A DNA stretch of 64,000 bases from Podarcis raffonei (taxonomy: Eukaryota > Chordata > Lepidosauria > Squamata > Lacertidae): positions 25,322,001-25,386,000 of the forward strand of contig NC_070613.1 in assembly GCF_027172205.1 (NCBI RefSeq), written 5' to 3'. A program made the translations under genes and the position numbers. Of the stretch, positions 36,232-47,300 are shown piece after piece (position 1 is the stretch's first letter; every line of letters starts with the position of its first letter). The notes below the pieces were generated by a model. The model was not told the DNA's origin, searched no databases, and was given only the letters and a program-made list of their open reading frames with translations.

Positions 36232-38286
36232 AAGTTCATTAGTAGCAAGGTTGCATCTGTGAGTCCTTTTTTTGATGGGCAGCAAGGCTGTGCAGCAGCA
36301 ACTGGTCACACTGCTAGGGCCATTTGTAACTCAAGTTTTTCTGAATGTTTAAAGGCTCCCTTAAATATGGTTAAAGACTTCACCCCCCCCCCCCAAATGA
36401 GGCTATTGGGAGTGTGATGTCATAACAGTACTGATAGCAGGAGATGGTATTCAGCAGGTAGGTCTCTCTTAGCCCAATACAGCAATATTGCAACCCAACT
36501 ACAAAAGCAACATAAATCTGACTCCACACCTTGCTTTTGAATATATATATATTCATTTCTATTTTTTCTCTCTCGTTCTCTTGAACGCTCAGAATTTAAA
36601 AGTCACTAATTTAGGTTGCAAGTTCAGCATTCTACAATATCAGTTATGCTCTTTCTGGCTATCGCAAGCAGGTTAATGGAGTCACAAATACTCATCCAAC
36701 TCGCTGGGCAAAACATCCTGATTTATTTATAGTGCAATAAATGATGTCCACTGTTGCAGCTATGACCAACAGACAGAACTTGGAAGTTCAGAAACTGCCA
36801 ATACACACGCTTTTGCTTTTTAAAGTAGGCAAAGAAGTCAAATGCAGAGGATGGTTTGAAAGAAAACAACTACATCTTTTAGACAAACTAAACATAGTAT
36901 AAGATTCTGCTGAAACTCTGGTAAGGACAAAGGATTTCAAAGTACAGTACTTGCTGTTGTAGGCAACACTGCCATCTTGTGGACATTCCAGCTGCAACAT
37001 GCCCTACAGTCTGACTGTGAGAGGTTGCTGTTCTCCTGCGTGCTTCATTTAAACCACATGTACCTTTGCTTAACTATGTGGAAATACAACAGGGAGCTGG
37101 AACTAACTGAACCATCCCTGCAGTGGTTGCTGGTGCTTATTGGGGCTGGTGGGGTGGAAGGCAGGGAGACCAACATAGGTGGAGGCTAGTTGAGGGCAGA
37201 CTGTGATGTGATATACTGAGGTTGATTCAACAAAAAAATACTGCATCAGGTCTGCTGGACCACCAGTGAACTTTAAACACCTAGGCATTTTGCCAACTGA
37301 TGGATGCTGGAAATGCAGACAGATCTGAAACACCCCCTGTGGAAAGCTCTCCCCCCACTCCCCGTAGATCCTTTTTCAAAGGAAGTACAAACCAGAATCA
37401 ATTTGGATATAGTGGGTGTCAGTTCTACAATCCTATTAAAGTCACGTCTGTCATAAGGACAAAAAAGAGGCAAGGCAAGGCCACACCAGAAGCAAATGGA
37501 ATAAACTTCCAGTACTGGAAATACAGATATGGGAGACTGGATGCGAGACCATCTGCAGTTGGAAGACCATGAGAAGATCTAATCCAAGAAACACAAGCTT
37601 CCAGATTTGGAGTGGGGTTGCTGGAACTATTGACAAGTCACATCTTAAAATGAAGGAAGTTGGTGGGAGTGTAGAAACTGGAGATTTTCAGACTGATTTT
37701 CTGACTTGGTTTGTTTACTTTACCCCACACTTGACTAATTACCGATCAAGTAGCCACAGTTTTATAAATAACTAAGAAGAACCTCCATAGCTCATTTGGT
37801 AGAGCAACTATTTTACATGCAGGAGGTCTCTGGTGTCTCCAAGTAGGGCTGGGATTGGAAGGGACTGTTGTTTGAAATCCTGCCACACAATTCTAAACTA
37901 GTGTAGTACAAGTCAGCTTCCAATGTTTTTATGACTGACTGACAGAAACATAACACTGTACAGCAGACCAGTGGGTCCATATTGTAGAAAAAGAGAAAAC
38001 AAAAACCAGAATAAACTTAACACAACATACGAGAGCCAATTGTGAATGATCTGCCACCCTGCCTAGCTACACCCTAAGTCAAGCCATGTTTGGGGGTGGC
38101 AATGGCCCAACAAACAATGGCCTTTCCACATTGACACAATGATTATATATGTCAATGTCAGGTAAGCTGGGTTCCAGAACTTCATTTCCTGAACAATTCA
38201 ACACACTGCAGGCTGTACAGAAACAAGATGTTATTTAAGCAGTGGGGTCTCAGTGGGAATGAACTCACTAGAGTTTGTATGAATCT
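36232..38286. other. Intergenic, mostly unassigned
   Basis: Contains a short tRNA-like SINE head at about 37782-37840 (tagctcatttggtagagcaac) and otherwise nothing recognised. Confidence 0.4.
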
Positions 38287-38504
38287 TCCAGTGTGACATG
38301 ATGGTTAAGAGTATTGCACTATGACCTGGGAGACCACCAGGGTCCAATTCCCCACCCAGCCATGAAGCTCACTGGGTGACTTTGGGCCAGTCACCATCTC
38401 TTAGCCTAACCTACCCCACAGGTTGTTGTGAGGATGAAATGGGGAGTAGGATAACCTTGAGCTCCTTGGAAGATAAAGGTGGTATATAAATTAAGTAAAT
38501 AAAT
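38287..38504 (+). repeat. MIR-like tRNA SINE, most complete copy
   Basis: tRNA-like head (gacatgatggttaagagtattg; B box gggtccaattccc), core ccatgaagctcactgggtgactttgg and tail ttgagctccttggaagataaaggtggtatataaatt, the CORE-SINE/MIR arrangement with an L2-type tail. Confidence 0.8.
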
Positions 38505-39290
38505 GGTTAGGTAAACCACATAGTAAAGATTATCTCTGAAAGTCAAAGCCTTGCCCCAAGGCTATTTTGCAAGTATTAAAAATGGCTTGTGCTTTAAATA
38601 AAAATAAATACATGTTCCCTTAAGAAATATTAAATGCTATGGATTAATATGGATACAAATATGTTTAAAAGATGGCCTGGTCATCTGAAACAGGCAAGAT
38701 GCAAAACTCAGCAGTCGGAATTGTCATAAAGTTTGTCAACTACGCATTTCTTTGTGGCCCACACTTCCAAGAAACAGATGAGCTATCAAGACATTTATAT
38801 GTGGCAGATGCCTTTCACCATAGTACAAAATGAAGACTGGAAATTAATTTGAATCTACCTTTTCCTGATGTGATGATAGCACATTATCCTGCAGGCAATC
38901 AGACTTGGCTAAATGATGATGTCACAAAGCCAGCTTAGAGAGAGGCCAGTGCTTCATACTTTCACTTTGAATGGGTGAACATTTCCCTCTTTTTGCAAGG
39001 CTCCAGAACAATAACTAAAATTGTGAAGTTTGGGGCAAACAAGATTTCTCTCTCTCACACACACACACACATACACCAGTTTCAGCTGAGGCTTAATTTT
39101 AGCTTTGATTGTGTTACTTATATAATTGGTATTAGAAATGTTGTAGAGGGCCCTACTAATATCCTTACTAATACAACACCGAAAGTAAATTTCTGAGATG
39201 CACAGACTAATTTATATACACTGTTCATGGGAATACCTCCATACCTTTTGCAATCTGTAGTATAGGTGTGGTAATAATTATGGTACGCAA
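38505..39290. other. Intergenic, nothing recognised
   Basis: AT-rich with a short (CA)n tract at about 39056-39072. No gene. Confidence 0.45.
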
Positions 39291-40922
39291 CAACAGCAGC
39301 AAGAATACTTCTCGCCAAGTATTGGAAGACACAAGATCTACCCACCGTGGAAGAGTGGCAGATGCAAGTGATTGACTACATGGAGATGGCAGAAATGACT
39401 GGCAGAATCCGTGACCAGGGGGAAGAATTGATGGAAGAGGATTGGAAAAAGTTTAAGAACTATCTACAAAAATACTGTAAAATGTTTGAGTGTTAAAATG
39501 ATGTGGGAGGTGAAGGCAACACGGCATTTGGGATATGGTTAAAAGAGTTCTGAAAAGAGGAATTTTAACAAGGAGGGGGTATGACTAGAATAATATTATG
39601 TCAAAGTATATAAGGTGGTGTAAAGGTTCAAGATATGGGAAATTAGAGACATAATAATTGGAAATATATAATTTTAAACGAGTTTGGAAAAAGGGTTAGA
39701 ATTTGCTGAATTGGACGGAATAAAGAGGAATACAAAAAAGGGGGATGTGAGGAGGTCAGGAAAGAGGGATATGGATTTTTGAAATTTAAAAAGTGGAATT
39801 TTTCTTCTTTCTCTTTTTTTTTCTTTTTTTGTTGTTAAGTGTGTATTTCTGTTCGTTGTTGATGTTTTCGTTTTGTCATATGTGATACAGTGGTGCCTCG
39901 CAAGACGAAATTAATTCGTTCCGCAAGTTTTTTCTTCTTGCGAGTTTTTCGTCTTGCGAAGCACCGTTTCCCATAGGAATGCATTGAAAATCAATCAATG
40001 CGTTCCTATGGAAACCGCCTTCAGACCAGGTCCGGGGACAGTCTGTCCCCCGACCTCTTCTGAAGGCTGGGGGGGGGGGACAAGGGCTTTTCTTCCCACC
40101 GCCAGCCTTCAGAAGGCTGTTCTGAAGGCTGGCGGTGGGAAGAAAAGCTCTTCTCCCCACCTCCCACCCTGCAAGCACCGGGGACAGGAGGGCTTTCCTC
40201 CCGACTGCCAGCATTTTAAAAGCCCCCAGGACAGCGGAGACTTCTCCGCTGTCCCGGGGGCTTTTAAAATGCTGACGGGCAGCAGCGCAGCGTTCGCTGC
40301 CGCCGGCCAGCATTTTCAGATCACCCCGGGACAGCGGAGAAGTCTCCGCTGTCCCGGGGGCTTTTAAAATGCTGGCGGGCGGCAGCGAAGCCTTCGCCAG
40401 CAGTTTCAGATCGCCCGGGACAGCGGAGAAGTCTCCGCTGTCCCGGGGGCTTTTAAAATGCTGGCGGGCGGCAGCGCAGCGTTCGCTGCCGCCCGCCAGC
40501 ATTTTCAGATCGCAGCCATCCGACAGCTGCCGGTGGGGCGGAGAGACCTCCTCCCACCGCCAGCCTTCGGAGCAGCCTTCCGAAGGCTGGCGGCGGGAGG
40601 AGGTCTCTCCGCCCCCCCGCCTGCCTTCGGAGCAGCCTTCCGAAGGCTGGCGGCGGGAGGAGGTCTCTCCGCCCCGCCGCCAGCCTTCGGAGGAGGTCCG
40701 AGGACAGTGGGGAAGACGCGCTGCGCTTCCCCGCTGTCCCGGAGATTTCCCTATGGGCTTTCGTCTTGCGAAGGAAGCCCATAGGGAAATTCGTTTTGCG
40801 AAGCACCTCCAAAACGGAAAACCCTTTCGTCTAGCGGGTTTTTCGTCTTGCGAGGCATTCGTCTTGCGGGGCACCACTGTATATGTTTTGTAAAACCTCA
40901 ATAAATATTTTATTTAAAAAAA
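39291..40922 (+). mobile_element. L1 LINE 3' end, split by a Tigger-like foldback
   Basis: Encodes the end of L1 ORF2 (ILLAKYWKTQDLPTVEEWQM, RIRDQGEELMEEDWKKFKN, stop at about 39494). The 3' UTR runs to 39887, is interrupted, and ends at 40880-40922 with aacctcaataaatattttat and an A-run. Confidence 0.9.
39888..40879. mobile_element. 992-bp GC-rich Tigger-like foldback element
   Basis: Ends cagtggtgcctcgcaagacg / cgtcttgcggggcaccactg style, TA duplicated at 39886-39887 and 40880-40881. The inside is a long imperfect palindrome holding tandem units: gcggagaagtctccgctgtc...ttttaaaatgctggcggg (40200-40510) and cagccttccgaaggctggcg (40560-40690). No transposase frame; long open frames are a by-product of composition. 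Confidence 0.88.
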
Positions 40923-41020
40923 GGTAATAATTATGGTTGCATTATATTGCAGTCGTCATGCATATTTGTTAATGTTTTATTCTTCTGAATAATGTCGCTT
41001 CCAAAAAACTCTAATACCTA

Positions 41021-41222
41021 AGGTAAAGGTAAAGGGACCCCTGACCATTAGGTCCAGTCGTGACCGACTCGGGGGTTGCGGTGCTCATCTCGCTTTATTG
41101 GCCGAGGGAGCCGGCATAAAGCATGACTAAGCCGCTTCTGGCGAACCAGAGCAGTGCACAGAAAGCAGTACCTATTTATCTACTTGCACTTTGACGTGCT
41201 TTCAAACTGCTAGGTTGGCAGG
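41021..41222 (-). repeat. tRNA-derived SINE (Sauria-SINE-like), 5'-truncated, - strand
   Basis: The 3' part of the element only, with tail (CCTTTA)n. Flanked by the 14-bp duplication aactctaataccta (41007-41020 and 41223-41236), so truncation happened at insertion. Confidence 0.88.
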
Positions 41223-41236
41223 AACTCTAATACCTA

Positions 41237-41779
41237 GGATCAGAAAATCTATACATAAGACATCTATAAGAAAAGTTCTGAAGGGAGTCACCTGGAAAGG
41301 ATTGTTAGGGGGAAAGAATCACATATCAGATCACATCAGTGCCCATAGACTGAACTGGGAAAACCATGCACGGGGGGTTCCATGGTGTAAAAGTTTAAAT
41401 AGCATGGATCCTCTGAGTTTCCAGAGGGGACCCTCCCCAAACCATGGTGTGTCCCACGGACTCAAATGTGATCCATAATTAGAAGTTTTGGCAGCGGTAA
41501 GAAACCCTTAAGATTCTGGCTTTGTGCCTCTGGCTGCAGCATCAGCAAGCACAATTGCGATTTTTACAGTGTGTACCGCATATATCCTGTGGACACCTGG
41601 ATGCGCTCTTCTTTTAAAAGTTGCTGTGAGTGGGTGTGGGAAAACCTGTTCAAAAACCCAACGAAATTCACGGGGTTCGTTGCCAAACTCCGCCTGGAAG
41701 TGCTTTTTCTTTTCGTTTTTTTTTTCTTTTCGCGCACCGCTTCTTTAAAAGGAGCACGGCGTTTTAATAATAAAAAATA
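41237..41779. other. Region upstream of the CpG island, nothing assigned
   Basis: Holds a weak foldback-like piece around 41330-41475 (accatgcacggggggttccatgg / accatggtgtgtccc). No exon. Confidence 0.35.
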
Positions 41780-42480
41780 AGGAGCAGGTGTGGCGCGCAG
41801 CAGCTCTTCAGAAACGTAGCAAGTGGGTCGGGCGGTGCGGGGTTAGAAAGCGTGCGAGCCGACAGACAGCCAGGGCCGCCCGGTCTGCTCTGCTTCCCGC
41901 CCCCTGCAGCTGCTCCCGGAGCCCCCGGGTCTCTCCCTCCGCGCCGGCCCTGCCCCAGCCCAGGCGACCCAAGGCCGGCCTCCAACCCGCCTTGCGCACC
42001 GCGCGCTCCGCCTTGGAGAAGCCCCGCCAGGCGCTGGCACTTCCTCTTTCCCAGCAGGCCTGGATGTGGGGTAAAGGTGAGAGGAGAAGCGAGCCAAGAA
42101 GCAGAAGCCTCCGCCTCCCGCCGCTCCCGCTTGAGCAACTCCGCCTTCCCTGTTTGGGCTGGAGGCCGAGGGACGGGCGGCGGCGAAGACCCCGACTGCT
42201 ACGCGGAGGCCTCTCCAAACGGGAAAGCGAGCAAGCAGCGCGGCCTGCCAGGCGCCGAGGCTCAGGTAGGGGGAGGCAGCGCAGCGCTGTGGGAAGAGGA
42301 GGAGGAGGGCGCCCGGGTGGGGTGGGAGCCCCGCAGAAAGTAGGGGGGCGCCCCGCAAGTGAGTTTTTTTGGGGTATTTCTTGCTCCCCTTTCGCCTTCC
42401 CTCACCCCACCCCGTAAGTCGCCTCCTGTTGTTTCTGCAGCTCAGCAGCCAAAGCCAAACAAACTCGACACTTTGCAAAG
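41780..42480 (+). promoter_or_regulatory. CpG island, probable promoter/noncoding first exon of the CROT-family gene
   Basis: About 700 bp of CpG-dense sequence about 1.9 kb upstream of the first coding exon. A good donor CTCAG|GTAGGG at 42265/42266 could end a noncoding exon that splices to the acceptor before 44338. All six frames are open for long stretches, but no frame looks like a protein. The exact start of transcription cannot be read. Confidence 0.6.
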
Positions 42481-43011
42481 CGCAACCCGATGAAATCTGT
42501 AAAAAAACAACAACGCGAAAACAGGCAAAGTTCGCAACGGAGCGTGGCAGAGTTTTGTGCTATTGATTTGCTGTGCAATCAGCCGTCCTGGGCTCGGGCT
42601 GACGCCACCAGCAAAACTTTGTTAGCCCACTACTGTCCCTGCAACTGCTTGCTGTAGAGCCCCAGCTGGACACAGGGCACCTGACTGCGAAACTAGGGTT
42701 GCCTACACATTTAAAGCATATTTCCCCTCCCCTCAAAAAAATCCTGGAAACCGTGGCTTGTTAAGGGTGATGCGGATTGTAGGTCCCTGAATGAACGACT
42801 GTTCTTGGGGTTCGTTTGGGGGGGGAATGTCTTTTTTACGCACAGTGTGTATATGCAGCCTGCTTAAGCTGTCAGCTGCCTCTGTTTGTAGTTTTCCTTT
42901 TTGGGAAGCACTTAGGGCGTATTGGACGGTGTATGAACGAGAAATGATAGCAACGTTGTCAGGGTTCGGGAAGAAAGTGAAGTGTGTGTTTCTCAATCGC
43001 CCAGCAAAATA

Positions 43012-43376
43012 CCGTATTTTTTGCACCATAACACTCACTTTTTTCCTCCTAGAAAGTAAGGGGAAATGTCTGTGCGTGTTATGGAGCGAATGCCTGCGGG
43101 TGGCGGGGGGGATCTGCTGCAGTCGTGAGCAGAGGATCCATGGTTCCCCTTCCTTCCCTCCTCCGTGGTTACAAAGCATGGATCCACCTGGATCCTCAGG
43201 ATTTCTGTATTGGGCTACTCCAAACTCACTGTCAGATCACATGTCTGTGGCCACAGCATGAACCACAAAAATCATATATCCACTATTTCGTTTAGAATAT
43301 TTTTTTTCTTGTTTTCCTCCTCTAAAAACTACGTGCGTGTTATGGTCTGGTGCGTGTTATAGAGCGAAAAATACGG
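43012..43376. mobile_element. Palindromic DNA element, ccgtatttttcgc family, copy 2
   Basis: ccgtattttttgcaccataac ... gttatagagcgaaaaatacgg with TA on both sides (43010-43011, 43377-43378). Related to 14156-14571, with a different core. Confidence 0.8.
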
Positions 43377-43745
43377 TAAATCCATTTTAGATTACCTTTG
43401 GCGCACAGTCAGGGGACATGGTTGCCATGGGTGCCCAAGATGCTTCACAAAAATTAGTAAAGACTGGCTTGTTCTGGACTTCTGACACAACAACCTCCTG
43501 GTGGTAAACAAAGGGCGGGGATTGAAATAATATAGTGTAAGGTTGTCACTAAGAGGTATCGTCATATGTACCATGGAGGGAAAACACATGTTGGGTAAAC
43601 CCAATTGAGTATGATATTAAGATCATGATGTATTATTATTATACATATAATTACTATAATTCATAAGCTGCACAAGGTGGTTTGGTTGTACTTAAATTTG
43701 CATATCATTATCAACTTCAGTGGCATTGAGAGCCCCTCTCGATTA

Positions 43746-43976
43746 CAGTCATACCTCGGGTTACAGATGCTTTGGGTTGCGCGATTTCAGGTTGCGCACC
43801 GCACCGAACCCGGAAGTACTGCAACGGGTTACTTCCGGGTTTCGCCGCTTGCGCATGCGCAGAAGCACTGAATCGTGACCTGCGCATGTGCAGATGTGCG
43901 GGTCGCGGGTTGCGAACGCTGCAGGTTGCAAATGTGCCTCCTGCACGGATCATGTTCGCAACCCGAGCGTCCACTG
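43746..43976. mobile_element. Tigger-like MITE
   Basis: cagtcatacctcgggttac ... cgagcgtccactg between TA pairs. The core holds the palindrome cccggaagtactgcaacggg region. Confidence 0.85.
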
Positions 43977-44337
43977 TATGATCTTTCAGAAGGGCGGGAT
44001 TAATACCTTTTTCACTAGGCACACCCAGGACTTGCAGTTCTGTTTCGCGTTCCCACAGATTAGAAGCTTTGCTGTGAGGGAATAGCTTTGAAGTTTTGAC
44101 TTTTAAAAAAAGGTCTGTAGAAGATATGCACTCCAGCAGAAGGAGAGCGTGAAGTCTCTGGAGTAAAAGGTATGATTGTTTTTAAACAGGCAGGGACATT
44201 CAAATCGACTTGAATCGTGGGAGAGGTTTACATTGTAAATGACCCAAGTAAAATGAATTAACGACAGATCGGGAAGTGCAATCAGTTCATAGGAGTCTGT
44301 TTATTTTTATTTATTTTTTTAAATACTGTTTTCTGCA

Positions 44338-47300
44338 GATCGTCATGGAAAACCAAGTGACTGATTCTTCCGAAGAGCGTACATTTCAGTATCAGAGTTC
44401 ACTCCCTTCACTGCCCGTTCCTGCTCTTGATGAATCTTTAAGGAAGTACCTTGATTCAGGTCTTAAACAAACGTTAATGTTTATTGTGGGTAAAGACTTA
44501 AGTAACATGGAAAGAATAACCTGCTTTATGTCTGCTTAGTCAAATAACTTCATGCATGTTAAGAGTCTGAAAGTACTAAGGATTTTGAAACACAGTTACT
44601 ATAATACATTACTTTATTTGCAGCGTTAGCACGAAATGTACCAGTATGCTTTCAATATTTAAAGCACATGAAGTCACAATAAAAAAGTTTCCCACTGAAC
44701 TGTGCAAAGGTTGTAAAGCGTTATCCAACTCTGCACTTTCTAAAGTCAAATGGGAGGAGCTTGAAACCATGACAGTGTCCTTGTTAAAATTACTTGGTTC
44801 CTACCCAAGGCAAACAACCTTCAAAACAGAGCAGATTTCTATATACTGAAGCTGTAAGTGACACCATGCTTAGAAACAATAATTAAGATGTTAATAAAGA
44901 ACTTATTATCAGGTAAATGTGTATAGGGTTGCAGCCTATTGAGTACTATTGAGCTCAGTGGGGGTTACTTCTGAGTAGGATTGAGCTGTAAATGTAAATA
45001 AATTTGTGTATTGTCTAGATTGTCTAGTATTTCAAACTAGATTGCCTGTTTGAAATACCCAAGGAACTATGAGATGTTACAGTTTAAAAGCCAAAAAATA
45101 GCAGTCATTACTAGAAGGAAAAAAATATTTTCATATTCCTGTTACAAACCATATAGCTTTAAAAAAAATGTTCCTTTTAACCTTAACTCTCATATTCACG
45201 ATTTAAAATCAGGTGAGTTGTATCCACTGAGGGTTGGATACCTTGGTTGGAAATAAAATTAGCTCCCATTGATTGCTTGATCAACTAAAGCCGTAGTTAA
45301 TTAATACTTGCAACCCTTATTGTTGTAAGCTTTCATTTTTCATGAAACATTATTAGAAAAGAATGGTTGTTACTGAGGACTTGCATACTTTTTTTAAGCA
45401 ACACTTCTGAATCAAAATAATTCCCAACTATCACTGAATATCTTCCTAAACATTGGGCATTTATGCCAATGTATAAAGTTGTCATTGTACATTGTGTCCT
45501 TTAAGTTTAATCTGTTAAAAGTTTCATAGTCCTAAGAATCAAATAGCTTCAGATTTCTCCAGCCAAGCACTGTAATGACCGTGTCCTTAGGAGTCAATTT
45601 ACCAGCTACACCAGCCTGTTGGAATGCTCCTTAGAATTGCAGTGTAAGTCTCTGACAATATGCACGCTTGAAAGAAGTTCAATAGAAAACAAACAGACTT
45701 GGTAAATGGATGTAGGATTGCCAGCACGATTTAGCAATGGTGGATAATCACTGAGTGATTATTGCTGCCCGACTCTTCCATGGCTCACTGTTTTTTCTTC
45801 AGGTGTAATAAGCTGAAAGCAAGCCAGGGAATAGCGTGTGCATGGTATTTGGCTCTATTCTGATTTGGCAAAAGGCTCAGTTATACTTAAAATATAGGCT
45901 TGGCAAAATATTCAAATATTGCCAAAGGACTTGACTATGTTGTTTCACTCTTCATCTTCTCAGGATTAGTTGTGGTGACACTCCTTCTCAAAGGAAAAAA
46001 ACAATACCTTATATCTATGATATATCTACTGAACACTGGTTACTGTTCAGGCTCAATGTGAGCTTTCCATTTTACTTTGAGAGTGTAGTGACCCCAGGCT
46101 ACCGTAATTCACCCAGGCATCTTCTTAGTCTTGTTAACTGAGCCACATGTGCAAACTCTGTCCATTCCAATAACATTGTGTTTCAGTTGATACTGGATGG
46201 TAATGGAAGTTTTGTTTGTGGTTATTAATTTATAACAATTCTTCTGCACATGTAAGCCGTCTTTTAGTACTACAGAGATGGGTTTGCATGACCAAAAGCA
46301 GCAGAAATATGAGATGATTGGACCCTTACTGAACTCGAAGCATGGGAACCCCCAACAAAAATTTAAAATTTGGCAAAATATTTGGACTTAATGATATGTA
46401 TTAGCATAATTTGGAATAACTAATGTGATATGATTGGATTGTTAAATAGAAAGTTTAATAAAAATTATTTTTTTTAAAAAAGAGATGGGTTTGCATGTAT
46501 GAACCTGCACTGTGTTTGTCTCGTTAACATTCAGCTGTTAAGAAATAACTATTTACAGATACTGTCAGCCGTGGCAGTTGGTTTTTTTGTTTGTTTTCTG
46601 TACACTGATGTTGAACATGGAAGTACAGTCGTAAAAAGGTTCAGAACATTTTTGTTTAACTAAACATTTGTGTTTTGCAGTGAGACCTTTCCTAAATCAA
46701 GAAGAATATCAAAGAACTTCTGACATAGTAAAAAGATTTGGAAATGGGATTGGGAAAGAGCTACATCAAAAATTAGTTGAAAGAGCTAAAGTGAAGAGGA
46801 ACTGGGTATGTTTTAAGAAAGCTTGCATGGTTTGCTAATTCATGCTGATAATCAGTTTTCTAATGAAAGACAAGAAAAGGGTGCAAGGATTATATCTTAG
46901 AAATATCAGTCATTGACAATACTTTGATCCTTACTTATACTGCTTCATCTCATGTTGTGGGATGAACCACACATTCTAGCAGAATTTTCAGGACAAAACC
47001 CTCTTTTTATGTGTGGAAAACCAGCAGAAATGCATAATAACCAGATCACCAGTTCAGTTAATCAAAAATACTATATTCTGATTTCCATCCCACTGAAGTC
47101 AATAAGTCTTGCAGAGCAATCCAATGCATGTTTCCTCTCTACAGAAGTCCCTCTGTGTTCAGTGGACTTCATGTGTGTATAGGAGTGCAGCCTAAATTAA
47201 CATAAGACCAGTGCTTCACTTTAATTGTATTGTGGATCAATCTGGAACAAACATTTTAATGTGCTCAAGCACAGGCTGCTTTGCTTTGGTCTTAAATTTG

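Noticed and set aside
39876-40901. Long open frames (up to 341 codons) on both strands
   Set aside because: They lie wholly in the GC-rich tandem/inverted units of the Tigger-like foldback. All frames are open and the peptides are repetitive and proline/serine/arginine-rich.
41788-42478. Open frames of 120-211 codons on both strands
   Set aside because: Product of CpG-island composition: mutually overlapping in all frames, arginine/proline-rich, and no similarity recognised.
44276-45256. Further exons in the first CROT-family intron (open frames at 44646 and 45050)
   Set aside because: Phase and homology join 44459 directly to 46681, and these frames resemble nothing in the family.
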